Source: Vigna angularis (lineage: Eukaryota > Streptophyta > Magnoliopsida > Fabales > Fabaceae). Taken from it: DNA of 64,000 nt. Below are positions 54,971 to 64,000 of this stretch, in pieces. The position numbers were made by a program, and so were the translations under genes. Within the stretch, counting starts at the first letter, position 1, and each line of letters starts with the position of its first letter. The stretch lies in assembly GCF_016808095.1 (NCBI RefSeq), contig NC_068972.1, positions 7,434,001 through 7,498,000 of the forward strand, read 5' to 3'. The notes below the pieces were generated by a model that had not been told where the DNA came from, ran no database searches, and saw nothing but the letters and a program-made list of their open reading frames with translations.

Positions 54971-55526
54971 CCAATATAAGCCTCACCTTCCTACTAGGGT
55001 TCCATGCCTCACTTCTCCCCACATTTCTCTCTTCTTCTCTCACTTCCTTGTCTGCTTCTCTCTCTCTCTCCGTCTTTGAAATATTCTGATTTGTGTTTTT
55101 TATTCTCAACTCCCTCTTCTTTTGTTTCACTGGTTTCAAATTCAAACCCAAATTTGGTTGTCACTTCTGGGTTTTCCAATCGGAGTGACTACAATTTCAT
55201 TTTGGAGGGGATTCATTTTTTAGTTTCAGGAAGTTCAATTTCGAATTTCTAGGAAAATGTTGGGTTTTCAATTCCTCGGTCTCAAATTGCAGTTTTAGAA
55301 GTTTTAAGCCTGAGATTGTTATTATTCTTCTTTTTTTGGGGGTATCAGTTTCTTTGTGAAATGAGTGTGTGAAATTTAGTTTTTTATTTCTGGTTTTAAA
55401 AGTGAGGTGAAAAAGTTTTAAAATTCGAGAACATTTCGTTTCGTTTGAATCTTTGGTATCTCGCTTCATGAGACAGGTGTTGGAGGAGGATTGAGTGGGT
55501 TTGTCTAAGTTGCGTTGTGTACGAGA
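54971..55526 (+). promoter_or_regulatory. TATA box and 5' leader of the ROH1-like gene
   Basis: CCAATATAAG at 54971-54980 is a fair TATA box. A start near 55,005 would give a leader of about 520 bases that is T/C-rich (TCTCTCTCTCTCTCCGTC at about 55056-55073). Whether the leader is spliced cannot be seen. Confidence 0.4.
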
Positions 55527-56747
55527 ATGCCCGCGACGGACTACCAAGGGTCGTCTCCTGCATCTTTAACCCATTTTGGCCGTTCATTTTTCAGTCTTCG
55601 TCGCGAACAGGTTCACTCCATTTCCATGGAAGGGTCAAGCTTGGAGGCTGAGATGGAATCTTTTCAGCAAAACGTCACTGACCGGTTCTTGGAACTTTCT
55701 TCGGTTGCCCCTGATGATTTGCTTTCAGTCTCGTGGGTTGGGAAGCTCCTTGATTGCTTCCTGTGTTGCCAAGAGGAATTCAGAGCCATTGTCCGTGCCC
55801 AGAAGACACAGGTGTTGAGACCTCCCTTGGATCGCATGGTGTCTGATTACTTTGACCGCAGTGTTAAGGCTTTGGATGTTTGTAACGCTATTCGTGATGG
55901 GATTGAGCAGATTCGCCAATGGCAGAAGCTGTTGGAGATTGTTGTCTATGCATTGGGGAATCAGAGGAGCATTGGCGAGGGCCAATTTCGAAGAGCTAGG
56001 AAGGCCCTCGCTGATTTGGCAATTGGGATGCTTGATGATAAGGACTCTAATGCCTCAATTGCGAACAGAAACCGGTCCTTTGGCCGCAACACTGGTTATA
56101 AAGATCATCATCACAGCCATAGTCATGGTCACAGTCACAGTAGCGGTAGTGGCTATCATCATCGGTCTTTAGGGCATTTTCGATCGCTTTCATGGAGTGT
56201 TTCTCGGACTTGGTCTGCTGCCAAGCAGCTCCAAGCAATTGGGAGCAGCATTAATCCACCTAAGGCAAATGATCTTGTGGCTTCTAATGGAATTGCAATG
56301 ACGTTGTTCATCATGAATTCGATCCTGTTGTTTGTTATGTGGGCTCTTGTGGCAGCAATTCCGTGCCAGGACCGCGGATTACATGTCCACTTTACCATTC
56401 CCAGGAATTTCTCTTGGGCTGCTGCATTACTCTCTCTCCACGAAAGGATCATGGAGGAATCAAAGAAGAGGGAACGCAAGAATTCCTGTGGCTTGCTCAG
56501 GGAGATTCATCAGATTGAGAAATGTGCTAGATCGATGAATGAATTGTCTGATTCTGTGTACTTCCCGTTGACAGAGGACAAAGAGCGGGAGGTTAGACAG
56601 ATAGTGCAGGAGGTTTCACAAGTTTGTGATGCTTTGAAAGACGGGCTGGACCCTTTGGAGCGCCAAGTAAGGCAGGTTTTCCATAAGATTGTTCGCAGTC
56701 GAACAGAAGGGATTGACTCTCTTGGTAGGCCAACCTGTGCTGAATAA
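55527..56747 (+). CDS. ROH1/BYPASS1-like protein (DUF793 family)
   Basis: The family includes Arabidopsis ROH1, an interactor of the exocyst subunit EXO70, and BYPASS1-like proteins; the biochemical activity is not settled. The single-exon frame gives 406 aa. The start is the ATG of [10 protein letters not shown], the conserved N terminus; the frame extends four codons further back but only to TTG. Residues 1-35 hold the [15 protein letters not shown] motif. About 40-170 is a helical region ([48 protein letters not shown]). About 191-212 is a histidine/serine patch ([14 protein letters not shown]). About 216-240 has the conserved [20 protein letters not shown] hydrophobic segment is at about 257-280, and a C-terminal helical domain with basic KKRERKN follows. 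Length and layout fit the family, and nothing is truncated. The family name comes from motif recognition; the closest paralogue cannot be decided by eye. Confidence 0.9.
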   Translation: MPATDYQGSSPASLTHFGRSFFSLRREQVHSISMEGSSLEAEMESFQQNVTDRFLELSSVAPDDLLSVSWVGKLLDCFLCCQEEFRAIVRAQKTQVLRPPLDRMVSDYFDRSVKALDVCNAIRDGIEQIRQWQKLLEIVVYALGNQRSIGEGQFRRARKALADLAIGMLDDKDSNASIANRNRSFGRNTGYKDHHHSHSHGHSHSSGSGYHHRSLGHFRSLSWSVSRTWSAAKQLQAIGSSINPPKANDLVASNGIAMTLFIMNSILLFVMWALVAAIPCQDRGLHVHFTIPRNFSWAAALLSLHERIMEESKKRERKNSCGLLREIHQIEKCARSMNELSDSVYFPLTEDKEREVRQIVQEVSQVCDALKDGLDPLERQVRQVFHKIVRSRTEGIDSLGRPTCAE

Positions 56748-58950
56748 TTTGTTACCCGCATCATTATTTGTGGGTGCTGTAATGAAATACAAGTTGAGAT
56801 TATGTGATAACTTAATTTTGCTTCTATGGAAATAGAATACTACTAAATGAAGAAGCCAATTAACAATGGATATAAAAAGTGGAAAATTAAAGTCTGGTAA
56901 TTTGATATGAAGATTATACCCGCAAGGAAATGGCAAGGGGAAGGATTCTTGTACTTAAAAATCATATAAAATGTATAGAATGTAGGATATTGAAGTAGAT
57001 CATTGTGATCTATGCTTTTTTTTCCTCTCCTCTTGTTTTTGTCATGTAACGTTGCTTTTTTCTGATCAAATTTCGCTGTAACTTGCTTCACCGTGATTTT
57101 ATTAGTCAAATCCCTTTGGTTCATATACTAACATCTCTGTTTGGTTTGGAAGACCAAATTATGGTACAATCTTTATTTCCTTTGCAGTCTTGGGATTGTT
57201 TAATTTCCTTTAAACTGTAAAGTACTAAACGTAGAAAAAGACAATGTCGTTCATATGCTTAAGTCTGTTTATTGTTCCATTATCATTTGTGGGCTTGAAT
57301 TTGGAATGGCATTGATGTTGGTCAACTACATTTTTTTTCTGCTCTATTGACATGTGTTAGGAAAATACGGCCTCAAAGATTTTGCAATATCATTTGGGTT
57401 GGTCAATTGAAATCAGACCACTGTGTCACCCTTAAGCCATTCACTGTAAGATCACATATTGAATTGGAAATCTCACAAATATAATCTGTTATCTGTGTCT
57501 GATTTATTTGTCTGTTGAATTTGGTGGACTTTGACTTGGTTACTGCCATCCGGAATTGAATTTCGAGCCAGTGACAGTAGCTCTGGTCAATGTATACTTT
57601 ATGACATCTCTTTAAAGTCATCAGGAATTGGCTGTGGATGTAACATTTGTGCTGGAACTTGGAAGTGTTTGAAAGGTTTTCTGATAGCTTCTCCCTCCTT
57701 TTCTGCTGGAAAATATCGTAGTTTTGATTCAGCGGGTAAGGCAATGCTACACTACGTTGTTGTTATTATTCCATTTGAACATCAATTTTGTTTCTCATGT
57801 TATTTGAATTATTACAATCTATTTTTATATCTCTTAAGTGTCATCGAAGTAATATATTTCAACAGTTGGGGCATTCAACTGTTAAATAATTACAATCTAT
57901 TTTTATGCCTTTTAAGTGTCTTCATGATGATTTCTACTTGTATATCTTAATCTATCTGTATGCACATGCTATGTCTGCAACTTGTGCCTAGGTTTAGAAG
58001 AATGTATGGTTTTTGCTTCAGAAGCAAACTATTCTCTTTCCAGCTCAATGCAATATGAATACATCAAGGAAAATGGTTTGCTTTTGATTATGTTATGCAG
58101 TCTTAGATAAAAGAACAAATTTATGAGATACCATAGAATGACTAAAGTTGAAGGTATGCCCTTTTATTTCTAGCAAGTTGATGTAGTAGCATGAAATTAA
58201 GTGATAACGTCTGCTTTAGAAGATAGCTTTGTGTCTACCTAACCTAAGAGCTTGTCAGGCACATGGTAGTTGGACAATTGATGAATTAGTCTACTCAACG
58301 AGTTGTCAAAAAAGAACTACTCAACACCAATTATTTTTTGTACCTTAGTTCCAAAAATCTCTCTTTTTTCTATTTCAGATTTATTAACCATTAATAATTA
58401 ATACATAAAAAAATTAAAATTAAAGTAAGAATATACTATATTAAACATATTCATAAAAGTTAATTTAGTTTTCATTTTTCTAGAACTACTTATACCATAA
58501 TCTCTATTTTAACGAGAAAACAGCATAACATAAAATAGTAGTAACCTAAAATGTTAGAATCGGATTACCTTTTGGTTTAATAAAAATGTTGATTTGAAGA
58601 TATAGGTGTCATCATTGTACTCAAGTAAACTCATTAATATTATTTAAACATAATATGATCTCATAATATTATTATAACATCAAAACATGAGACACGGTTA
58701 ATATAAGATAAGCTTTGTATGATTTGTATACTAATTCAGAAAGTCAAGTTTAGATATGACTCAATTCTGTAAAATCAAAGATGAAATTTCTATTTATTTA
58801 TACAGTATAATTTAATCTGTGAAATTTTTAAAATGACTCGTATTAAGAATTAGATATCTCGAACATGAAATTAGAAAAAACAAAAACGGGTGGCTGTACA
58901 AATTCGAGATATACTATGAATACTTCTGAAATAATCTTAAAAGTATATTT
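56748..58950. other. 3' flank of the ROH1-like gene and intergenic DNA
   Basis: The first few hundred bases should hold the 3' UTR. The frames at 57403-57744 (minus) and 57531-57950 (plus) show no domain. A partial duplication, ATTACAATCTATTTTTATxxCT followed by TTAAGTGTC, occurs at about 57810-57845 and 57889-57920. The minus strand at 58,300-58,950 could be LTR remnant of the adjacent Copia fragment, but no TG..CA ends were found. Confidence 0.45.
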
Positions 58951-58957
58951 TAAATTG

Positions 58958-59420
58958 TTAAACTTGAGGAAAAAGAGAAACATTAAACTGAAATTTGTAT
59001 TTATGAAACAATAAAAATGTTTTATTTATAATGGAAAAAGATGAATCCATATAGTACATAGAAGAAGAGATTTGATATCCTGTCATAATAATGAGTCCAA
59101 CTTGTTGCATATATAATTGATTATCAATCGATTTAGTGAATACGTCTGTCAATTGTTCATCCAATTGACAAATTTAGTGGTGATATCTTAATACTCTGGT
59201 TTTTTGTTTTATGAATGACAAATATCCTTAATATATTTAGTCCTTTCATAAAAAATAAAATTAGAGATAATATGCAGTGTTGTCTCGTGGTCACATACAA
59301 AATTTATTCGAAAACTTTATTTAAATTTACACTCTTTGAGGATTTGTTTCAACCATGTTACCTTAAAAGTAACTAATGTTAGTGTCATGTATTTTACTTC
59401 ACACTTTGTATTTTACTTTT
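58958..59420 (-). pseudogene. Ty1/Copia retrotransposon RNase H remnant
   Basis: Three pieces of the Copia polyprotein C terminus appear in order on minus, in different frames and separated by stops. At about 59400-59320 is EVKYMTL ... TWLKQILKE, corresponding to the AEYRA/WL block of RNase H. At about 59305-59215 is FVCDHETTLHI ... YERTKYIKDICH, corresponding to the CDNQAAI...ERTKHI block. At 59164-59090 is DEQLTDVFTKSI, the DQLADIFTK tail. Frameshifts and stop codons rule out function. Reverse transcriptase and integrase are not found nearby. Confidence 0.8.
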
Positions 59421-60540
59421 TTTTTATGATATTAAATCACCTATAACAGGATCACGTGACTCTAAAATGTAGCGTTTGGATGTGGAAAAATAGTAAAATT
59501 CTTCATGAGTTGAAAGTATATGTAAAGTCCAATACCATTTATTCTTATCTTTCATAAATATAAAAAGAAAATCAATCAATTTCTTTCATAAACAAACTTC
59601 CCGTGAAGCTGGGGAATAAAATAACGTTAATCTCAACGAGATAAGATTCCCAAACAAAAGTGGGTTCATGTTCATAATTAGAAGTTTCATATAGTGGTTG
59701 GTTTTTTCCAATTGGCAGCTAACATGTAAGGCTATTACTTCCTGTACCCTATAAGATTTCTTCCAGCACCCTATCACTACCGAAAAGCTTTTTGATGGGG
59801 CATAAGAAGCAATCACGAATGTGTAATATGTAATGATGTACTGGGTTAAGTTTTGGGCGTATTAGTATTTTTCTTTTGGAAGTATACCAAATCATTCTAA
59901 GTAATATTGAATAAATTCAAAGTATCGTTTTCCCAAATGACTTGTGTAACATATGATAAATTTTCCTTTTATAACTCCATTAAACATTAAAATGCACAAA
60001 ACAACACAAGAAACTCTTTTTGGTATTTTATCAAACAGTTGGTATGCAAGAAATTATATTTGAAAAAAACTCTGTACAAAGCATACTAGTCCTAATCCCT
60101 TAGCAACTAGTTCTAAATTTATATATCAAAATGTTAATCCCTTAGTCAATTTAAGATACAATTTGCATTAAGTCAGATGCTAAAAATGACCAAGTTATTG
60201 AGTTTATCCCTAGATCTCAAATCACTTAAGTGCTCTATTTATGTTTATGTTCAAAGTTACTTTCCAGTAATCAAAGACATTCAAATAACATCATATTTTC
60301 ATACACTATTATTAAATCAGAGTTTATTATATCCCATTCCAACAAAAGAAAAATTTAACTACTCCTAGACATTTAGAACGTACACATTTGAAGCAATCTC
60401 TTGCAACAATGGTGTCTTGATTCCTTGAAGTAGTCTCCGGAAGCTCATGAGATGTTTTCCTTCTTTCCTTTGTCCGAAACTTCTATCAGCAGTTCTTTTT
60501 GCTATTTCCCACTTTAAAAGCCAATTGAAAAAATAACTAA

Positions 60541-60660
60541 TTCGCTAAGCGCACAACTCTTTATGCGCTAAGCGAATATTCACTTGCAGCATATCTTTAA
60601 TTGTCCTTTATTCGCTCTGTTGCGCTGAGCGAAATAAAACTTTATTTAGCTGAGCGATTT
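60541..60660. repeat. Cluster of CGCTNAGCG palindromes
   Basis: Four copies or near copies occur within about 120 bases: TTCGCTAAGCGCAC, TGCGCTAAGCGAAT, TGCGCTGAGCGAAA and TAGCTGAGCGATTT. The 9-mer is self-complementary around its centre and contains two CpG sites in otherwise AT-rich DNA. From memory, such motifs occur in LTRs of legume retroelements; no element ends were found here. Confidence 0.7.
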
Positions 60661-61322
60661 AATGTTAGCTTAGCAAGAAACATCGGATACACTTTGATGT
60701 ATAAATTCTGTACAATTTACTACACACTTACCTACTTCTAAGTACAACTTGTCAATAAGGAAAACACATTATTTCATGAATAAATACAAATTTTGAGTTA
60801 ATTAATAAGTTTAAAAACATATATTTTTCATACTTATCAACTCAGTATATGCAACCCATGGTGAAAAAATATTTTAACCATTCACGTTATTTACAATTTA
60901 ATTTCCTTGCTTTTTGAGCATAATATACATTTTTAATAAGAAATAAATTATTATATCCATATCTTTCAAATTGACTATTATAGAAGTTAAATGAACTTGA
61001 GAAAATATGTGATTATGCTGCTCTAAAAAAATGTACGGTGAATGCACTTCAGTTAAACTATTTTATTTAGTTACCTTTTTTACAAAAAATACCGATAATT
61101 CAATCAGAGATTTCATTGAGACACCTTCAGAAAATATTAACTTAAAAAAAATAAGAAGAAAATTTTAAATGATACGCGAGAGTGAAATTATATGAAATAA
61201 GAAGAAAATATCTGACAATATTCTTACATATAAACTCGAAAGAACAAAATGTAAAGTTAAAAAATTCTAAATACAAAATAGTTAAATACTTATTGTCTAT
61301 TTTGGTATTAGAGTCCTTGGGC

Positions 61323-61490
61323 CTTGAATGAATTTGAAAGAGAGTAATTGAGAAAATTTAAGAGAATTTGAAAATAATTTTTTTTGTTATTTATTTGAGT
61401 GAATTTAGAGATAAATGAAAGTAAATTTGGAAGTAAAATTTTATAATCTATTATGTCAATCAAACTTTACGTTAATTCTCACGTTATGAA
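61323..61490. mobile_element. Truncated copy of the foldback MITE
   Basis: From CTTGAATGAATTTGAAAGAG to TTAATTCTCACG the sequence follows, in reverse orientation, the blocks of the nested MITE at 39216-39429 (TTTATTTGAGTGAATTT, ATGAAAGTAAATTTGGAAGTAA, TCAATCAAACTTTACGTTAA). The terminal GTTCA end is lost on the left and the right end is cut. Confidence 0.55.
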
Positions 61491-62241
61491 GTCAAAAGGA
61501 TATTTATCTTCAATATAGTCTACTTTAATTTTATACTTCACCGCCTCTAATAATTAAAATTTGGTTGGAAGTTTATTGTAACGAGAAGAGACTAATAAAC
61601 ACAAGATCTGAGACAAGTTAAATATCTAAGAAATGGTTTCTTGGAAGATTTTAAAGCTGTCTTTGAACTTGGTTAGGTCTCGGCTAAACCTAGGATCAAC
61701 AAAAATTGAATCTATTTTGAATGACTAAATTTGTGATATTTTCTTTTCGTGGAATTATTCTAATAATTAAGACGTTACAATTATATTTTTTTTTATAATT
61801 TACTATTAAATTTTAACAAAAAATATCATACCAAAAATAAAATTTAAAATTTAAAATATTTATGCAAAATTTATAAATATTAAAACTTTGTTTTTGACTG
61901 GATAAGATATTTAAGGAATTATAATTCATGAGCTAATCCGAGTATTATTATCTATTTTACTAATTTTATTTATCCACCGGGATTTCACTCCATCATTCAT
62001 CTAAACTTGCTTCATTTTTTTTGGTAGGATCGTTTTATTGGACAGCCCAACAGTTTTACTTCATTAACTTTTCAATTATGGATAATCAAAGTAACAATGC
62101 GAGAATCTCATAACTACGATTCATCGGACCATATGTAGATACAGAAAATAATACTTTATAGGTGGAGACACTGAAAAATTGAAATAAATAATCCCTGAAT
62201 AAACTTAAATGAACTCTTTCTTCTGCATTACAAGAAAAAGA

Positions 62242-62916
62242 TTAACTCTTTCTGACTCTAATATAGTGCATTACAAGAAATAGAAGAGTTAGAAGCAAAG
62301 TTGATCCTCCAAAATAGAAAGGAGGACAAGGAGTCCATGGTTTTTCGGGCTTCTTCACTGGAGCTGTTCCTTCTTCTATCTTTTCTGGCTCTGCCGTCAC
62401 GCTATCCACCTCTTCTCTTTCCTGCACCTCCTCAATTTCTGTCACTCCTTTTCCCAATTCCATTTTTGGCATCACAATTGTCAACACTGCATCCACTTCG
62501 TTATACTTAGCCTTGATCCGATCCAAAACCACCCTATCAGGAATTCTAAACTTCTTCGCAAACCCTTTGGTTTTCACCTCTTTCTTGAACGGTATCATTT
62601 GCATTTCCTGCACCTCCTTCTCCCCACTCACCGAAATCTCACTCCCATCTTTACTGATATTGATGTCAATGTCCTCTTTCTTATACCCTGCACTTCCACA
62701 TGACCATATATAACAATATTAATTAATACAGATTAACACAACCCTACGAGACTCGAGATTGAAGAAACCTTTAAGATGTGCAGTGAGGATGAGCTTTGAA
62801 TCAGTTTCTTTGGAAAAGAAGACAGGTCCAGATCTGTCTTTGGCAAACTGAAAATCAGAAACGGAAGTGTTATCATCTTTGGTTCTTGTGATCTTCAGCC
62901 CCAACTCAACCTCCAT
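62242..62916 (-). CDS. HSP20-like protein with C-terminal membrane anchor (RTM2-like)
   Basis: Small-heat-shock-type proteins of this branch carry an alpha-crystallin domain but usually have a membrane anchor and are not typical chaperones; RTM2 of Arabidopsis is the known example. Exon 1 is 62916-62769 and exon 2 is 62687-62242. The donor is AAAG|GTTTC and the acceptor is TGCAG|GGTAT; phases match, giving 197 aa. The alpha-crystallin domain spans about residues 30-124 (SKLILTAHLKGYKKEDIDINIS ... AKYNEVDAVLTIVMPK). The usual Gly before VL is replaced (DAVL). A Glu/Lys-rich linker (about 125-168) leads to a hydrophobic segment at 178-192 and a basic tail (RVRKS), a tail-anchor arrangement. The start is the first ATG downstream of the inferred transcription start. 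The frame stays open upstream to about 63060 but has no ATG there. The link to RTM2 is inferred from architecture. Confidence 0.85.
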
Positions 62917-63085
62917 GATCCTTACTTCTTTGCTCAAACTAACGGAACCTTGTGAAATTGAAAGGTCTTCTCTTTTTGTATTTCCTTGAACAGAGACGAC
63001 GTCCAAGTATCCAAGTACAGTTTTGTGTCTCCAAAAACAAAACTGTGCAAGTAAAGCACATATTCATTTCTTCACTATATAGTAT
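62917..63085 (-). promoter_or_regulatory. TATA box and leader of the HSP20-like gene
   Basis: The minus strand carries CTATATAG at 63075-63082. A start about 30 bases downstream (near 63,045) gives a leader of about 130 bases with no ATG before 62916, supporting the chosen start. A TTGCACAG acceptor-like site at 63043 leaves an upstream exon possible but unneeded. Confidence 0.45.
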
Positions 63086-64000
63086 GTACGGGAAAGCTAC
63101 TATAATGTTGGTAAGTTTGCTTTACTGTCAGTATCACTATTTTTTATGCCTTCGATGGAATCTACACTGTTTCTTTTGGACGCTTTACTGTAACATGAAA
63201 GCAGTAGAAAACATGTCCTATAAATATTGTTATGCAGTGTTATATGAAACCTCGTATCCCAAATGGATTTGGTTACTTTTGTTAGTATGTGTTCATAAGA
63301 TAGGGAATGGTAGAGGGATTTGATTACTTCTCCGTCACTTTCCAATCAATTAATCATGTAATCAACAAAGGTAGTTCGATAAAAGAAGGTTTAATGTCTC
63401 CGTAGATCCCTATTTTAGTCATGAATTTCAAATAGATCTTCTTTTTTTTCGGCGTATCAATGGAATTCTTGTTTTTGTAAAATTTAATCAATTAGAGGTC
63501 TGCCGTTAAATTGGACAAACGGTCGTAACAGTATTGATTACATGGCCGCACGTGGCATTTAAAAGAATTTTTGTATTAAATAATTCGTATGCACAAAGGT
63601 ATAATCACTTTTGGGTAAGGGCATACTAGGAAAATTGAAAAACTTTAAGGGCAACCCCCTTTAATTGAGAAATGCAACTTAGATTGGAGCAACGAACTAT
63701 TAGGGTTCGCGTGAGGGAAAAAATCCCATTCTTTCTTCGATTCGAAGCGCCATGTTTGGAAGCTGCTTGATGACGCCCATAACTTGGTTGTCACCCTTCA
63801 TGACAAAATGAAAATAGAGACATCATTATGATGAGTGCAGGTGATACTGGAACAAAGCAAACCAAAGCAAACCAAATGACGTGGCCAAAAGATCTTTAAT
63901 TTCAAGCTGCTAGATTTCTCCATGCATCTAAACGTGCTGCAAATGTTGAGTTATTATTACTGAACTTAGTCTGCTGCATGCCGAAACTTGCCATGCTTAT
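63086..64000. other. Intergenic DNA at the right edge
   Basis: No gene is supported. GGTTTAATGTCTCCGTAGATCC (about 63390-63411) resembles the edge of a dispersed legume repeat, but no partner end was found. 63,690-64,000 is less AT-rich and might be the edge of a further gene or retroelement. Confidence 0.4.

Larger units (their letters stand above)
59421..62241. other. AT-rich intergenic DNA
   Basis: No gene is supported. It contains repeated CGCTNAGCG palindromes at 60541-60660 and a MITE fragment at 61323-61490, both listed. The minus frame at 59586-59816 is unassigned and may be more retrotransposon debris. Confidence 0.5.

Noticed and set aside
55852..56479. Frames in other phases across the ROH1-like gene
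   Set aside because: Shadows of the real frame; the His-rich patch gives Val/Ile/Thr or Asp/Tyr/Cys strings in other frames.
62917..63060. Upstream in-frame extension of the HSP20-like protein
   Set aside because: The frame is open but has no ATG, and a TATA box places this stretch in the leader.

Overview
The window is plant nuclear DNA, most likely from a phaseoloid legume (bean/Vigna-like). This rests on AT-rich intergenic DNA, short introns with GT..AG borders, four plant-type protein genes, and many plant transposon remnants. The legume assignment is inferred from overall sequence character; no homology search was run. No rRNA, tRNA, snRNA or CRISPR was recognised.

Genes. (1) 8835-11560, minus: a two-exon GT-2/DF1-type trihelix transcription factor of 630 aa with two DNA-binding trihelix domains. 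(2) 29125-31608, plus: a four-exon F-box Tubby-like protein of 433 aa, preceded by an intron-containing leader from about 27.96 kb. (3) 55527-56747, plus: an intronless ROH1/BYPASS1-like (DUF793) protein of 406 aa with a histidine-rich patch and one hydrophobic segment. (4) 62242-62916, minus: a two-exon HSP20/alpha-crystallin-like protein of 197 aa with a C-terminal membrane anchor, of RTM2-like type. All four splice or read in frame with no break. They do not form an obvious pathway; they are ordinary neighbours separated by long AT-rich DNA.

Mobile DNA. The most striking region is 42.9-53.5 kb. It holds two about 3 kb LTR-like units of one family in opposite orientation (42904-45755 and 48947-51921). 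The right one has a perfect 5-bp target duplication. Each carries a dense array of a CpG-containing heptamer, GCGTTCG/CGAACGC. A third, decayed piece lies at about 52.09-52.40 kb. Beside it is a 550-bp hAT-type MITE with a perfect 8-bp duplication (52976-53525). Other elements are a CACTA-like element (4011-4759), a Mutator-type MITE with a central palindrome (17620-18486), a second hAT-like MITE with a nested foldback element (38628-39496), decayed relatives at about 5.92-6.48 and 22.85-23.32 kb, and a broken Copia RNase H remnant (58958-59420, minus).

The rest is AT-rich intergenic DNA with microsatellites. Two intervals look transcript-like without a recognisable product: 35.4-38.5 kb on plus and about 33.6-33.8 kb on minus.

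Limits: gene structures were read by eye from splice signals and protein continuity. UTR ends, transcription starts and element families are estimates. Percent identities were not computed.
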